Of a stretch of DNA of 64,000 nucleotides, positions 13,135 to 25,005 are shown one piece after another. Positions within the stretch are counted from its first letter, which is position 1; each line of letters starts with the position of its first letter. Source of the stretch: Aspidiotus rigidus (lineage: Eukaryota; Arthropoda; Insecta; Hemiptera; Diaspididae). The DNA is taken from contig JAVHKY010000001.1 in assembly GCA_035079385.1 (NCBI GenBank), positions 9,758,501 through 9,822,500 on the forward strand. Reading direction: 5' to 3'. Made by a program: the position numbers and the translations under genes. The notes below the pieces were generated by a model. It was given only the letters and a program-made list of their open reading frames with translations. It had not been told where the DNA came from and did not search any database.

Positions 13135-13704
13135 CTGAAACATATTATAACAGGTACACGCCCAATATTAGATTTTTCAGCTCAATTTTTCGTAAACATA
13201 TTCGTATCTTAGGTATTGAATATTTTTATTTATTGCTACGTATCATATTTGTAATGGTAATCCCAGTAGAATAAATATTATGAGCCAACCAGGAGGAGTA
13301 ATTTTGTGAACAAATACTATGAAAGTGTCATAGAGTCACTTATAGGGTCAATATTAGCGAGAAATTATGACGTAATATTAACATTTACGATCGCGGTAGT
13401 CAATAGATGGTACACCTAACAAACACAGTGATCATCAAACAAACCAAAGAAATATTAAAAACAAAAAAAGAAAACAAACAAAGAAAAAATAGCCAAAAAA
13501 TGGACAAATCAATACAAAAAAGGCATTCACCATTAGGCTACACAGAATAATCGCAGCGTAGAACATAAAAAAATAGGAAATTAAAATTCCGAGAAAGCCG
13601 ATATTTTCATTATTATGATAAAAATTAAATTCCAAAGTCAAACAAAGAAAGAAAATAAAAAGAATACAATAATGGAAAGAGACCAACGGAAAAAGAATCG
13701 ATAC
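13135..13704 (-). other. Short intron between exons 8b and 8c
   Basis: Only 570 bp separate the two last TM2 cassettes. It is A-rich on the plus strand (T-rich in the transcript), with long T tracts in the 13440-13690 part in the sense direction. No repeat element is recognisable. If 8b and 8c are spliced together the frame is kept, so strict exclusion must be regulated rather than enforced by frame. Confidence 0.75.
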
Positions 13705-13791
13705 CTAGTAAAGGAATCGCATCAGATACTTGGGGCAAAGTTTCTGCTACCAAATTCAGGAACACGGTCAGCGATAGTAATATTGTAACTC
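13705..13791 (-). CDS. nAChRalpha6: nAChR alpha exon 8b (TM2 variant, canonical pore)
   Basis: This 87-bp phase 1-1 exon has acceptor TTACAG before GAGTTAC and donor GTATCG after CTAG. It encodes VTILLSLTVFLNLVAET, then LPQVSDAIPLL and the first base of Gly. It keeps Glu 20' and all standard pore residues. It differs from 8a mainly in the TM2-TM3 loop (LPQVSDAIPLL against MPTTSDAVPLI), the region expected to change gating and agonist efficacy. The same LPQVSDAIPLL type of loop is known among insect alpha5/6/7 subunits and alternative exons. It lies 7.5 kb downstream of 8a and 570 bp upstream of 8c. Confidence 0.93.
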
Positions 13792-14809
13792 CTGTAACAG
13801 TTTGTAATAGAGGAAAAAAAAACTTGGCATATCTTATTCACGTTAATTACTCTCTTTTCGCGTTATGATTTTTTTTTTTTTTTTATCAGTTATCACCGCA
13901 ATCCAATGATGACGGTAAGTACGAATTCTAAATCCCTCCCTCGTGGGCCACGAAAAATGTACAGATGGTTGAAGGAAAAAATAAAAAAAAAGTAAATGAA
14001 CTTTGCATTTGAATATTGAAGGGATTTTTGAAGCATTCTATCCTACCAAAACGAAATCGACTTCTTACATCTACGGATATTTTGAAGAAACTCTGCAGTA
14101 AATCCTCGCGAGACAAATGAAATCTTCGAAAGTTATAGAATTTTTCATCAAATAAACACCCATTGGTTTGAGGACACCCATATACAAATTCTCCCATAGT
14201 CGGGGCATAGTAATTGTACAACAGTAAAATAAATACAAAAATAATAATAGATAACTGTAATAGGTACTAAAAATAATATTGATAATAATGCACAAAATAC
14301 GAGTAATAGACTATTAATTATTATAATACCTAACCGGTATAATAATCAAATGATCATGATCATCGCATTATAGCAATTTTATTCTATTTGATAAGTAAGA
14401 ATGGCGAAATTTTTTCGATCTCATACTCTTCAAAGTTATAACATGGAACAAAAATTAATCATTACAAATAATACGATCTTTTAAATCGCAATCGTGTCTC
14501 ACTTTTACATGATTAGATGGGTCGCTTCTTGAAACCACTTGCCCAACTCACTAAGCTAGTTCTCTCTCGGAAGAAAAGACTAATTTTAATTGAGGTTGGT
14601 TTATAATATGAAAGATAGGTATCAGATGTCAATTACTTACACGAGTACTTCAATACTCTCCAGTAGTCAGAACCTTCTATATTTGTACTTTATCCTTCTC
14701 ACAAAATTTGCCTTCAATCTCGACGTATGAATTGCGTTTTTCTAAATTATCTCGATGTTGATTTCATTCAAAAAATAAGATCACATAGAAATTGAAAGCA
14801 CTCAGTGAT

Positions 14810-15150
14810 AGGTCACCTCCGGAGGTACAACCGGTAGTGTTGGTCGTGTTTCTCTACCGGACTACCGACAGTTTTGCTTTCAGAAGAAATAATGGAATTG
14901 AAATAAAAACGATAGCCTTTCAGTTCAGGAAGAATCTGGAAAAATGGTACTTTCGTTACTCCACACTGACGATTTGCAGAACAATGTCTTTTAATCAAGA
15001 CTCAAACAGGCGGTACTAACTACTACCGGTCATTTGTTTTTTGAATTCCATGTCAAAATTTACAAGGTTTGAAAATTACCGGTACTATACAGTAGCCTCC
15101 GATCTACCGGAGGTGAAGCATGGAAGACTACCGGTTTACCGGGTGTCTGT
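14810..15150. repeat. ACCGGTAG-rich repeat
   Basis: CACCTCCGGAGGTACAACCGGTAG near 14813 and CTACCGGAGGTGAAGC near 15104 are imperfect inverted ends. In between are several CTACCGG/CCGGTAG motifs. It is probably a degraded TIR element. No duplication was seen. Confidence 0.4.
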
Positions 15151-15662
15151 TACAGTTTGGTAGCACAATTTCTGCCCAATTTTGAATCAGTGATCCAAAA
15201 CATGACTAAAATAATAACATTTTCACGAAAAGAATGGAAAAAACATATTTTTCCTTGAAAAAACATGTTTTTTTGGGGGGGTAAAAGACATGTTAGTTGA
15301 AGTTGCATGATAAAACTGCTACCACGTTCGGATTCTGCAACCCAAAAAACGGGTATAGTCGAAGTTCTGAAGTTTTGGCCGCAAAAAAAGTATTTCTGGA
15401 CCAGTGTGCACCACTTGCAGGCAATTGCATCATTTAGATTATAGAAAATTACCCTTTACAAGTTATCTTCTTAAGAAATATACATTTTTATGAAAAATTT
15501 ATGAGAAAACAAATTGAAGTACGAAAAATTTTCTTCACGTTCATCTCTGACATGTTCCTTTGTATTTTAATGCATAGTTTTAGAGAAAATCGCTGATAAA
15601 GTGTTATTTCCCATGAAAGCTCATGTAAAAGTATCAAACCTATTTTTCTACAGCCCGCGCTT

Positions 15663-15924
15663 CAGAGCATTGCAGCCGTATCATACAGAACCTTGAAAAA
15701 TACAACTTTGGCTTTGGGCTTTGGAAATACCTAAAAAATACAGCTGACTTTCGGCTTTTGGCTCTAGCTTTCGGCTGTTTTGATGAAACCACTCCGGCTT
15801 TTGACTTAGACTTACGACCTTGAAAAATATATTTTCGGCTTTGGCTTTCAGCTTGGAAAAAACATGAATAATACAGCTGGCTTTCGGCTTTAGCTTTCGG
15901 CTTTTGGCTGGCTGCAATGCTCTG
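15663..15924. mobile_element. hAT-type MITE, CAGAGCATTGCAGCC ends
   Basis: The 15-bp ends CAGAGCATTGCAGCC and GGCTGCAATGCTCTG are perfect inverted repeats. The flanks are CCGCGCTT (15655-15662) and CCGCTCTT (15925-15932), 7 of 8 identical. The interior consists of degenerate GGCTTTCGGCTTTTGG and CTTGAAAAATACAGC units. Fragments of the same family are near 16150-16260 and 18085-18240. Confidence 0.85.
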
Positions 15925-16302
15925 CCGCTCTTACCCCGCTCTAGAAAAACACAGTATGAGCGCTAAGTTAACAATGGATGGACGGTTTTGAATTGATGGA
16001 AAAGTGTCCTGTTTTTTAAACGAGTGAGCCAACTATCTCTTCTAGTGTACTATAAGCTAGGCTAACAAATGGAACTGTCTAATGTCATCAATCAAAAAAG
16101 GAAAGTCATTGATGACGTAACAGACACGCGTGTTTGGGCTGATTGAAACAGAATGTTGCAGCCAAACAATACGACTTAGGCTTTTGGCTAAAGCTGATGA
16201 CCTTGAAAAATACAGCTTAGGATTTTCGGTTGAATAAAGCTGGCTTTTGGCTGATTTTGAGTTTGGTATCCTTTGAAAGGTTTTCAGCAGTAGAATATCA
16301 TT

Positions 16303-17527
16303 CCCGGTGAATAAAATGTCCTCATTATGTTTTCACAATGAGAACATAGTGAGGAAGTATTGAGGTTACAACAAAATTAATTTGAAGACCACGTCCTCTT
16401 TTGAAAAATAGTTTCATTACCCTCATTATGTCCTCAATGTGTCCTCATATCGAGGATATTTACAGGGTGAAATGATAAAGCAGATTATAAGTTTCACAAA
16501 TCCTCTTTATATACTCATTTCACCCTGAAAGTATCCTCAATGGTGAGGACATAATGAGGGTGTAATCAGGAAACTTATTAGACACTGTGACATCCGCATT
16601 GTGTCCTTACTACACTCGCTGATTGTCCGCGCTTTTGAGGATATTATGAGGACATAAAGAGGACGACTTTGATTCCTCCTTTATATCCTCATTCCACCCT
16701 GAAAGTATCCTCAATGGTGAGGACATAATGAAGGTATAATGAGGAAACATATTAGAGACTGTGACACCCGCATTGTGCCCTCATTACACCCTTCAAGTGT
16801 CCTCACCAGTGAGGATATTATGAGGACATGAAGATGATATCATAACACCCTCAAAATCTTTGTTGGTAGTGTTGCAGTGACACTCGGAGAAAAAGAAGCG
16901 AGTGTTATCTATATAAGATGAAATAGGTGTGAAGACGATAATTCCCGCAGGGAGCTGAACTGCATTTCTACAGGACGTTTGACTTTTTATGTCGATTCAC
17001 TGTCTTCACTGCAATGTGACTGCAATGAAGAGGATTTATTTCCACGTGATTGATACAAAAGTCTGAATGGTTATGTAGAAGAAGTACGACCTCAAAGAGG
17101 AAGGTGACAGACCATATATGAGGGACGTATCTGGCAAAAGGGCCTCCGCACAATGTATTTCTCATGGGACGTAGGCCCTTCTGCCAGAACCCTCCTCACA
17201 TGAGGATACAATGAGAGTTATTCCACGAGGACGGGATGAGGAGATTGTGAGGATACATTGAGGGTTCTTCTATGAGGACGTTATGAGGACATAATGAGGA
17301 TACAATAAGGGGTTCTTTTATAAAGACGTGATGATGATATAATGAGGATACAATGGGGGTTCTCCATGAGGATATTATGAGGACATCAATCACAGAATTG
17401 AACACTCTGAATCTCTGGGCTCTGATTGGTCGAGAAGGTTTCATGAAACTTTCAATCGGGATAAATGAGGATACGTTGAGTACTTAAAATCCCACGGGTT
17501 TTTTGAGGACGCAAATTATTCACCGGG
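16303..17527. mobile_element. TIR element filled with GAGGACATAATGAGG repeats
   Basis: The ends are CCCGGTGAATAAAATGTCCTCA and its near-complement TGAGGACGCAAATTATTCACCGGG, giving 1225 bp. The interior carries many degenerate copies, in both orientations, of TGAGGACATAATGAGGATA. TT flanks both ends. An internal hairpin with CTGGCAAAAGGGCC / GGCCCTTCTGCCAG arms is at about 17131-17188. There is no coding capacity. The superfamily is not determined. Confidence 0.7.
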
Positions 17528-17626
17528 TTATCCTATTAGAATTTCATTAAATTCGATTACCAAATCAGAATACAAAAATTCCAAACACCAAAGGGAAAAA
17601 AGACCACCTGCGATAGAAATCAAAAA

Positions 17627-17688
17627 TGAAGCGATGGATGGAAGAAGGGCCTTAGGGCCCTAAGGCCCTTCTTCCAACCATCGCTTCA
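17627..17688. repeat. Perfect short hairpin, TGAAGCGATGG arms
   Basis: TGAAGCGATGG...AAGAAGGGCCTTAGGG is followed by its complement, ending CCATCGCTTCA. It resembles in size and end sequence the GAAGCGCTGCG hairpins at 23550, 36613 and 53551. A half-copy (AAGGCCCTTCTTCCATCC) is near 58616. Confidence 0.8.
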
Positions 17689-18307
17689 AATGCAGTCGCC
17701 AGCCACTAGCCAACTGCCAGACACCTTTTGGACAACGATTAGGATTTAGGAACGCCAAATGAGAAAATCGGAAGAGGGAAAAATTGTTTTCTTCTTCTTG
17801 TATTGATTCATTTATTTGAATCGAGTTCTGTGGAAACCGGTCAAGCGACATGACAAAATCTATAGAATGAGGTCTATCTTACAAGTTCAAGAAATATCTT
17901 CCTCCAAAATGTCGTCGTATGTTGGTTTAATTGACCGGCTTTTACAGAACTCGGTTCATTTGATATAAGAGAAATATGAAAAATGAAGAGACAAGATTGA
18001 AAAATAATTCTATCGATTCATTCATAATTACAATTTGGCTTTCAATTACATGTCAAAAGAACCATAAATTAAAATTTTTGTGAAAATCATCGTCAGCCAA
18101 AAGAAGCCAAAAAATACGGCTTAATTCAGCTTTTGTGTTTTGGCTGATAGCCGAAAGTATACAGCTTTGAAAAAGATGAAGCCAAATATCCCAAAAATAC
18201 GGCTTTCGGCTTTTGGCTGGCTGCAACACCCCACACCCTGATTGAAATTCAAACCAGGCAGCGCTAGCGTTGCGCTGCAGCGGGGAAAAATTGTAAGAGG
18301 TATTAAA

Positions 18308-19030
18308 CAGGGCTGGCAGAATGGGAACGTAACCGGGAACGGTGTCGCGGATGCGAGCTTGAATAGAGCGCAGCACCAGTTCCCAACCAGCTGACTGATA
18401 TCCAGCCAACTGGGCGGGAAAATTATGTAACAAATAATGACTATAATAATAAGAAAAGAAAAGAACTCTGTATTTTCCTATTGTGAATAATAAATTTTGT
18501 GATCAATGTTAATGATATGTATTTTCAATTCGCGATGAATGGCGACAAGCGGAAACAGAACATAACCAGTATTTTTCAGACTCCGGAACCGTAACGAGAA
18601 CGAAACTTTATTTTCTGATTGATCGGGAACCGTTCCCGGGAATGGAACGGAACGTGAAAACTCAGAGAACGGATAATTGACGGGAACCGCTCTCTCGTTC
18701 AAAGTGAGAACGAGAACGGGACGGGAACGATAAAATTGTTACCGTTCTTTGTTCTTGTCCGGAGCTGGTTCATTTCTTTCCGGAGCCGGTTTATTTCGTT
18801 CCGGAGCCGGAACAGAGAACGGAACGGGAACAGAACGAGAACATTATTTTTAACCTGAGAACGGGAACGTATCGGGAACGGTATTCACAATTTCAGAAAG
18901 TGGGAACCGGAACAAAACCCGGGAACGGTTCTCTACTGCAAATTTGAGAACGGTTTGAAAACGGGAACCGTATAGATTGCTGGGAACAGAACCGGAACAC
19001 TTGTCAAAAAGTACCGTTCTGCCAGCCCTG
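18308..19030. mobile_element. hAT-type element with GGAACGGGAAC repeats
   Basis: The ends are CAGGGCTGGCAGAATGG and CCGTTCTGCCAGCCCTG. Both flanks are GTATTAAA (18300-18307 and 19031-19038), a perfect 8-bp duplication. The interior is built from degenerate GAACGGGAACCG units. It interrupted an older inverted-repeat element: arms TTGTAAGAGGTATTAAAACCATATGGCCGTAC and its complement near 19220-19290 become continuous if the insertion is removed. Confidence 0.9.
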
Positions 19031-21257
19031 GTATTAAAACCATATGGCCGTACATGGGAGAAAAATGGAAAAATTGAATTAACACTTGAACAAAGCAAAT
19101 TTGACTTCTTGACAGCTCATAAAAGATGTTCACAAACGCACGTTCTACAAATTGTATGAGATGACAAAACGTTTGATTCTCCTTCTTCATTCAAGAGATC
19201 ATGGCAAATTTTTCATTTTCCTCCCATATACGGCCTTAGTTTTGATACCTCTTACAATCTCGGCAAAAATACCACAACTGTCGAACAAATCACGCGCGTT
19301 GTTAGCGATCCAAGCGGATGCCCGGTTTGAATGTTGAATTACCAATCGTCAACCGGTCCTGGTATGGTATCTATGAAATACAGGGAAAATGACAGAAAAT
19401 AATGATAAATTCATATTATTTTTGCCTGAATGTTGACTGTAATTAAAGTTTGTGCACTAATTGTTTATTTCGAAGTGTATTTTCTCTGATATGGATCGAT
19501 TTTCCATGACGTCACATTTCCAACTCTCAACTGTTTCCGCAATTTCGTCGGTATTCACACGACTCCATTAGTGACGGACTATTGGTTACGTGCCTGTGAC
19601 TTCCAGAAATAACAGCATTGTAGTTTGTGAACAGACAGATACCGAGCTCTCTCTCATAATTTCCGACAAAAAGAAGGTCAAATTTATAGATAAGAGGTTG
19701 TGAAGCAGACTAGCAACTAACGGGAACAAATAAGAACCATTTCTCAATTTGTACTTGAAAAACTGAGGACCCTCTGAAATTCATTTTTTCCAACAGATGT
19801 GATACAAATTAGACGTTCGATGAAGTTGGTCAAAAATATCACCAAAAAGTCAAATATTATGCGCACAGGTGGTGTTGAAGAGTTACAATTTTTGTACTGG
19901 TAGGAGAAAAATTTTGCCAAATCCTCATCAATTTGTGACTTTCGGTAACAAAGCAACAATAATAAACTATAATTAATAAACTTAAAATCTCAAATTTTCA
20001 TATATATTTCTTTAATGTGAGATGTTTTTGTGCTCGTACGTTTGAGAGTTCTCAAACACCCAAAGATACGACCACTAGAGGTCAATGTCAAAACTTCGCA
20101 TTACTATTCTTTCATACTAATACTTGTTTGGTACCTAATTCTACTCTTGCACACATTTTGAGAGAAATCATCTCTTAGAACTCACAATCTAGCGGTTTCA
20201 TAGTGATTGCACTACCTCTTACAATTGTACAAGAATATTCTTACCGAGGTTGAAGTGATAACTGTATCCTCTGTCCACCATTTGAAGAGAAAAGAAAACA
20301 ATTTATGTATATAGGCTACTATTTAGATTCTGCAGACAAAAGGGAATGAAAAAAACACTATAAAATCACGACTACAACATTCATTAGGTCTTCTACTCAG
20401 TACTATCTATATTATTAACTGCTGACATTCTTAAGGGATATTTCCAAAATTCTACTCAACATCAAGCCAAACAATTAATACACGTGTCTTTTAAATTGTG
20501 GTCTACATAATACGAGTAAATTTAAAGAAAGAAATAAAACAGAGAGAAAGAGAGAGAGAAGGAAGTGATTGTGTCCTGCAAGTATTACTCAATTTTTAGT
20601 TATACTTAGTTTAGGAATTTATTTTTTTAACATATTATGCAATTTGATTCTAGCTTACTGTAGACGTTTTCTCAATTCACATTTTGTACCCCTACCTGCA
20701 AATAAACCCAGGCTGTACATTAGATATCTTGGAGCCGATTTTTGAAAGCGCGCGTAAAACCTTCCCCTTTTTACTAGAGCTAATTAGGTCACGTTAATAT
20801 CCCAATGGAGTGAACAAATTTCAAAATCACCTGATCTTGATTCGCCTCCAAATACCAATAAGTTTGCGACTAAACGTCGATAATGAAAAAAAAAAGAAAA
20901 AAAAAAATTGAATGATAAATAATAAAAAGAAACCAAAGAGAAGAACGGAGGGAAAAAAAGAGAAGGAAGGTATCCTAAAAAATTACTGTAATTTTTTATC
21001 AGCCGCTGCGGCACACCTGGCTTAACTACAATAATCCATACAGAACAAAAAACAACTAAATAAATGAAATGATAATAACAATAAGGGTAGTAATCATAAT
21101 AAAAAAGAATAATAATGATAATCATAATGATAATAATAATTTATAACAAGAGTAACAGAAAGAAAACTCTGATCTAGATAGCCTACGCGGTAAAGATGTA
21201 CTTTTATTTCAGTACGATAATAAAAGTTTAAATATTTTTTCGAAAAAATTTTTATAC

Positions 21258-21344
21258 CTATTAAAGGAACCGCATCCGATGTGGTGGGCATCGATTCGGC
21301 GACAATATTGAGAAACACCGTTAGAGATAACAAAATGGTAACGC
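21258..21344 (-). CDS. nAChRalpha6: nAChR alpha exon 8a (TM2 variant, canonical pore)
   Basis: This 87-bp phase 1-1 exon has acceptor TTTCAG before GCGTTACC and donor GTATAA after ATAG. It encodes VTILLSLTVFLNIVAES, then MPTTSDAVPLI and the first base of Gly. The pore-lining helix is canonical: Leu 9', Ser 10', Val 13', Val 18', Ala 19' and Glu 20'. The SDAVPLIG extension is the TM2-TM3 loop that couples ligand binding to gating. It is the first of three exon-8 cassettes in transcription order. Numbering a/b/c here follows that order and need not match the Drosophila names. Confidence 0.93.
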
Positions 21345-22485
21345 CTGAAATATCGGATCAAAATGCATTATGCGCGTATTTACAGCATTATTTTCTCCAT
21401 TAAAACAAAAAAGTCATTTTTTATCACTTTATTTAATATTTTAATATACAATATTGGATTTATTTTGCGTATTTTCTTTCGCTGGGGGTCAACTACCGCG
21501 ATACCTTTCTTAGAAATCATCTTCTTTCTCTTTCTAAAATTTTCCATTATAATCTTAATCGAGTATCGAAGACTCGTAAAAGGATATCATGCGACAAATA
21601 TAAGATATCATCGGTTTGATTGAGGAAGCGAATGCGTATTTAAGTATACATTCTTATTCCTCTCGATCACATTGCGATGCTATCAAACAATATGGGTTGA
21701 ATAAACTTTCCTCATTTATACTGAATATATATTGCTCTTGATGCTGCGGAATAAAAGAGGCTCATTAAATGAGCAAAGTCAGTGACTTCTCCTCATAACG
21801 ATTCCCAAAATTTAACTTCGATAACGATGTTATTTTTTTCTCTATTTTTCTTTCAAGCAAATCTGCTTGTGTACCGTTTTGATCTCGTTGAAAATTTTTT
21901 TACTTTTCTGTTGCGGGTACAACATCATGCAGCTATATACTTAGGTATACGATTGTAATGTATTCAAATTCGATCTTCGTCATCTCGAGATAAATTCGAA
22001 ATAAAATTTACTTCGCAAAATTGGTTACATCGAATATAGGTACCGTTACACTGCTGCATAATTCAATGTAAGTTACTACCTGTTACAAATGAAATCTAAA
22101 AAGACTCTCTGGAAAACGAAAATTTGATATTGACTATCTTGATACCTACATATTATTTTTGACTAAATGTATTCCGTACGCTACGCGTCAGACTCTTCTG
22201 TTGCTTTTGTACATCTTGTCTTTATAAACAGAATATTTAGGTGCGGGAGTCTTTATGACTGTGTAGAAAAAAAAGGAAGGAACTTTAATGCTCACATATT
22301 ATGTATTGAAACGAGAAGACAGAGAAATAAGATACAGCTTCAATGGAGCTACATAATTATGACAAGAGAAGGCTCGGAAATATTTAGAGACCCCAATTTT
22401 TAACTATTTTGTCCCATTGAACAGGTTCCCTGAGTTCCTCGTTCAACTTCGTTAAGGAAGCAGTCGCTATTTTCAAGTCTCTGAA

Positions 22486-22673
22486 GTAAATAGGAAGTGA
22501 AGACATACACCATTTTGGATCTTGGAAAAACCCTCCAAGGTACAACGCATCTCGCATAACATCGCGGATACAATGAAAAACCCGAAGTTTGCCGCTCCGC
22601 GATGTTACGCGAGACGCGTTGTACCTCGGAAGGTTTTTCTAAGATCCAAAATGGCGTATTCTTCACTCCCTAT
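22486..22673. repeat. Long hairpin element, about 190 bp
   Basis: The left arm AATAGGAAGTGAAGACATAC... through ACATCGCGGA pairs with the right arm CCGCGATGTTACGCGAGACG... through TTCACTCCCTATT. Each arm is about 80 bp with few mismatches and a short loop of about 25 bp. It is a non-coding foldback MITE. Confidence 0.75.
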
Positions 22674-23339
22674 TTAGCGCTCTATCTGAAGTAGGTCACA
22701 GTCATTCATGACGTCGTCTTCGTTTAGCAATTTCGCTAAGCGAATTTCAAAATGATCCCCCGCTTCAACACCTATCTATGTCAGAAATCGATTCGAGATC
22801 AAGAACTCTTTCCTAATGCACCCCAGTACAAAACATTTAAGATTAGATGCTCTCAAAAAAACGATCTATGGCTTGTAGCAATGGACCCAAAATAGCTCAT
22901 CAAGATTCAGATATGAGTCCCTCATCTCCCCCTGGACCATACAACAAAAGAAGTCAGAAACTGACGGCAGAAGTTGGGCACTTTTTCAATACCACATTTA
23001 TCTTGAAAATTTGTATTAGAAAAAAGAAGCCTTACGTGGTAGTTGAACAAGGGCGAAAAAGCTATCTTAGACAATAAAATCAATGGCACACCTATTTTCG
23101 GGTCAAAATGTCAATAGGGAGGAGGCCAGAAGTTAAGTAGGAGGATACGGGTGGCACAAAAAGTTTGGGATTGATAAAACAAATCGGTACAAATCAAGAA
23201 CGGCAATCTCCTCTTTAAATCGATATTCTGAAAAACCACCCAAAGACATACACATGATATATAATGTTTTTTTAAGGCAAGAATTTTTTTCCAAGTATGT
23301 AGTGAGCCTCATCTTAATCACCATCTTTTACGAATTGTA

Positions 23340-23549
23340 AATTGAGGATTATGGCTTATGTATTCTGGATTAGAGATTGTGGATTATAAATGAGGAATCA
23401 TAGATCATCAATTAGGGATTATGGATAATGAAATGGGGATTGTGGATTGTAAATTGCAGCTTGTGGATTATGGATTGTGGAATATGAGTTGTAGAATGTA
23501 GATTATAGATAGTGGATTGTACTTTGTAGATTTGTAATTATGAATTATA
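23340..23549. repeat. Degenerate GGATTATGGATTGTGG simple repeat
   Basis: There are about 200 bp of irregular 7-8 bp units of the type GGATTAT / GGATTGT, ending directly at the hairpin that starts at 23550. Confidence 0.7.
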
Positions 23550-23634
23550 AATTGAAGCGCTGCGTGGAAAAAGGGCTTCCGTCTAATGCATTTCTTATAG
23601 AACGGAGGCCCTTTTTCCCCGCAGCGCTTCAATT
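23550..23634. repeat. GAAGCGCTGCGTGG hairpin, copy 1
   Basis: AATTGAAGCGCTGCGTGGAA... pairs with its complement ending GCAGCGCTTCAATT. The arms are about 35 bp. The family also occurs at 36613-36685 and 53551-53628. Confidence 0.85.
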
Positions 23635-24593
23635 ATGGATTATTTCTACCCGCCAATTTCCAATAGATGGCTAGGGTGTCAATGCCGGTAAAAACTTTAA
23701 AAATAGAAAACCCAGGCCCAAACTGCAAATTTTCAAGAGAGGATGCCAAGGCACAGTAAAGATATCAACCAGTTTAAACCTCTTTGTGACGTCATCAACA
23801 TTTGTAATGTCAAGATTCCTCTCTTTTTCTCATTTGGACCGTAGCAGATTTTTTTATTATATTGCATGATATGCCTAGTTTAAGCTTAGTACAGCCTGGT
23901 ACAGGGCCAATTTACTCTAGGGATCCCAAGTCCATCAACAGGGGAGGGCAACTCGTCCTCGCGAATATCCATTAGTGGAATGGGGGTAGGGTGCCGATAG
24001 AGACATTAAAAATATCAAAAGAAGTAGGAAAAGGAGAGATGAAGAGGGGTAAAAATTCTGAAATTGTATAGGTTTAAGTTGACGTCAAATAGGGCGCACA
24101 TTACAAACCTGAATCGTTTGAAGGAGGAATAATGGCTTTGAGGTTAGTATAACATGGATTATAAAAATTTTCCCCCGGATACGGGTTGGCTCTTGGCAAC
24201 TTGTCATGGAAGGTAGAGGAGTAAGGTTTTTGTTCAACCCTCAGACGATATCGTAGGATAGGCGAGTCCTTGACCTATTTTTGAGGCTCTGAGCCAACAG
24301 GTTACCTAGTATACCTAACTAGTATGCACTAGATGTAGTAGACTTAGAACATGAGCTAGGCTACGATTCTGAAGGCTCAAAGCTCGCATTAACACAGACT
24401 ACAGGCGAAGACTCTTGGAGACTCAGGTATCAGGGAAGATGGACCAACTAAGAAAAGAAGAGGAAGTATTACAAAAAAATTCTTCATCGGACCCAGTAGT
24501 GCGGTGACGCTACTTTTTTTTAAGAGCAACTCTTCGTAACTGATTTTAAGGAGCCAAAATGAAAAGTACGTCATTCTCTTGCCCATCTCATAG

Positions 24594-24808
24594 GGCTTTT
24601 CCAGTATTTCAAATTGCGTACGTATTCTCCTACATAATATCATCAAGTTGGTAGTGTTTCTAACATTGCCCTTATGGCAAACTACTCCAGAATGAAAATA
24701 AGTATGCAATACAGCAATACCCATGAGATCAATGTTGGAAAAACTACCAACTTGATAACACGTAGGAGAATACTTATGCAATTTGAGATACTGGGAAAGT
24801 CCTATTCG
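24594..24808. repeat. Imperfect hairpin of about 215 bp
   Basis: GGCTTTTCCAGTATTTCAAATTG and CTCCTACATAATATCATCAAGTTGGTAG in the left arm pair with CTACCAACTTGATAACACGTAGGAG and CAATTTGAGATACTGGGAAAG in the right arm. Confidence 0.7.
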
Positions 24809-24888
24809 TACAAAGTTGAATTGACGTGCTTGTAAGACTACAATCTGGAGAATGAAGCTGGTGACATGAACTACTGAAGGTGAAAAGT

Positions 24889-25005
24889 AATCTGATTCCG
24901 ATGATTCGTTATGCTCGGCAGATTCTTGACGAGGTGGTCACCGCACCACGGATCGCATCCGTGATCTCGGAGTTTAATAATCGTTACGCTACCAAGCCTC
25001 AAAAT
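24889..25005 (+). other. Short open stretch of unknown origin
   Basis: On the plus strand this reads about 38 codons, including MIRYARQILDEVV and ISEFNNRYATKPQN, ending at TAG. Its composition looks more protein-like than the surrounding AT-rich DNA. It could be an exon remnant or a mobile-element fragment. It does not join the zinc-finger exon because it ends in a stop. I do not recognise a family. Confidence 0.2.

Larger units (their letters stand above)
13792..21257 (-). other. Intron between exons 8a and 8b
   Basis: This 7466-bp intron contains hAT elements at 15663-15924 and 18308-19030, related GGCTTTCGGCTTTTGG repeat fragments near 16150-16260 and 18085-18240, the GAGGACATAATGAGG element (16303-17527), hairpins at 17627-17688 and 17815-17962, and an ACCGGTAG-rich repeat near 14810-15150. 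The stretch 19340-21257 shows no recognisable element. Confidence 0.7.
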
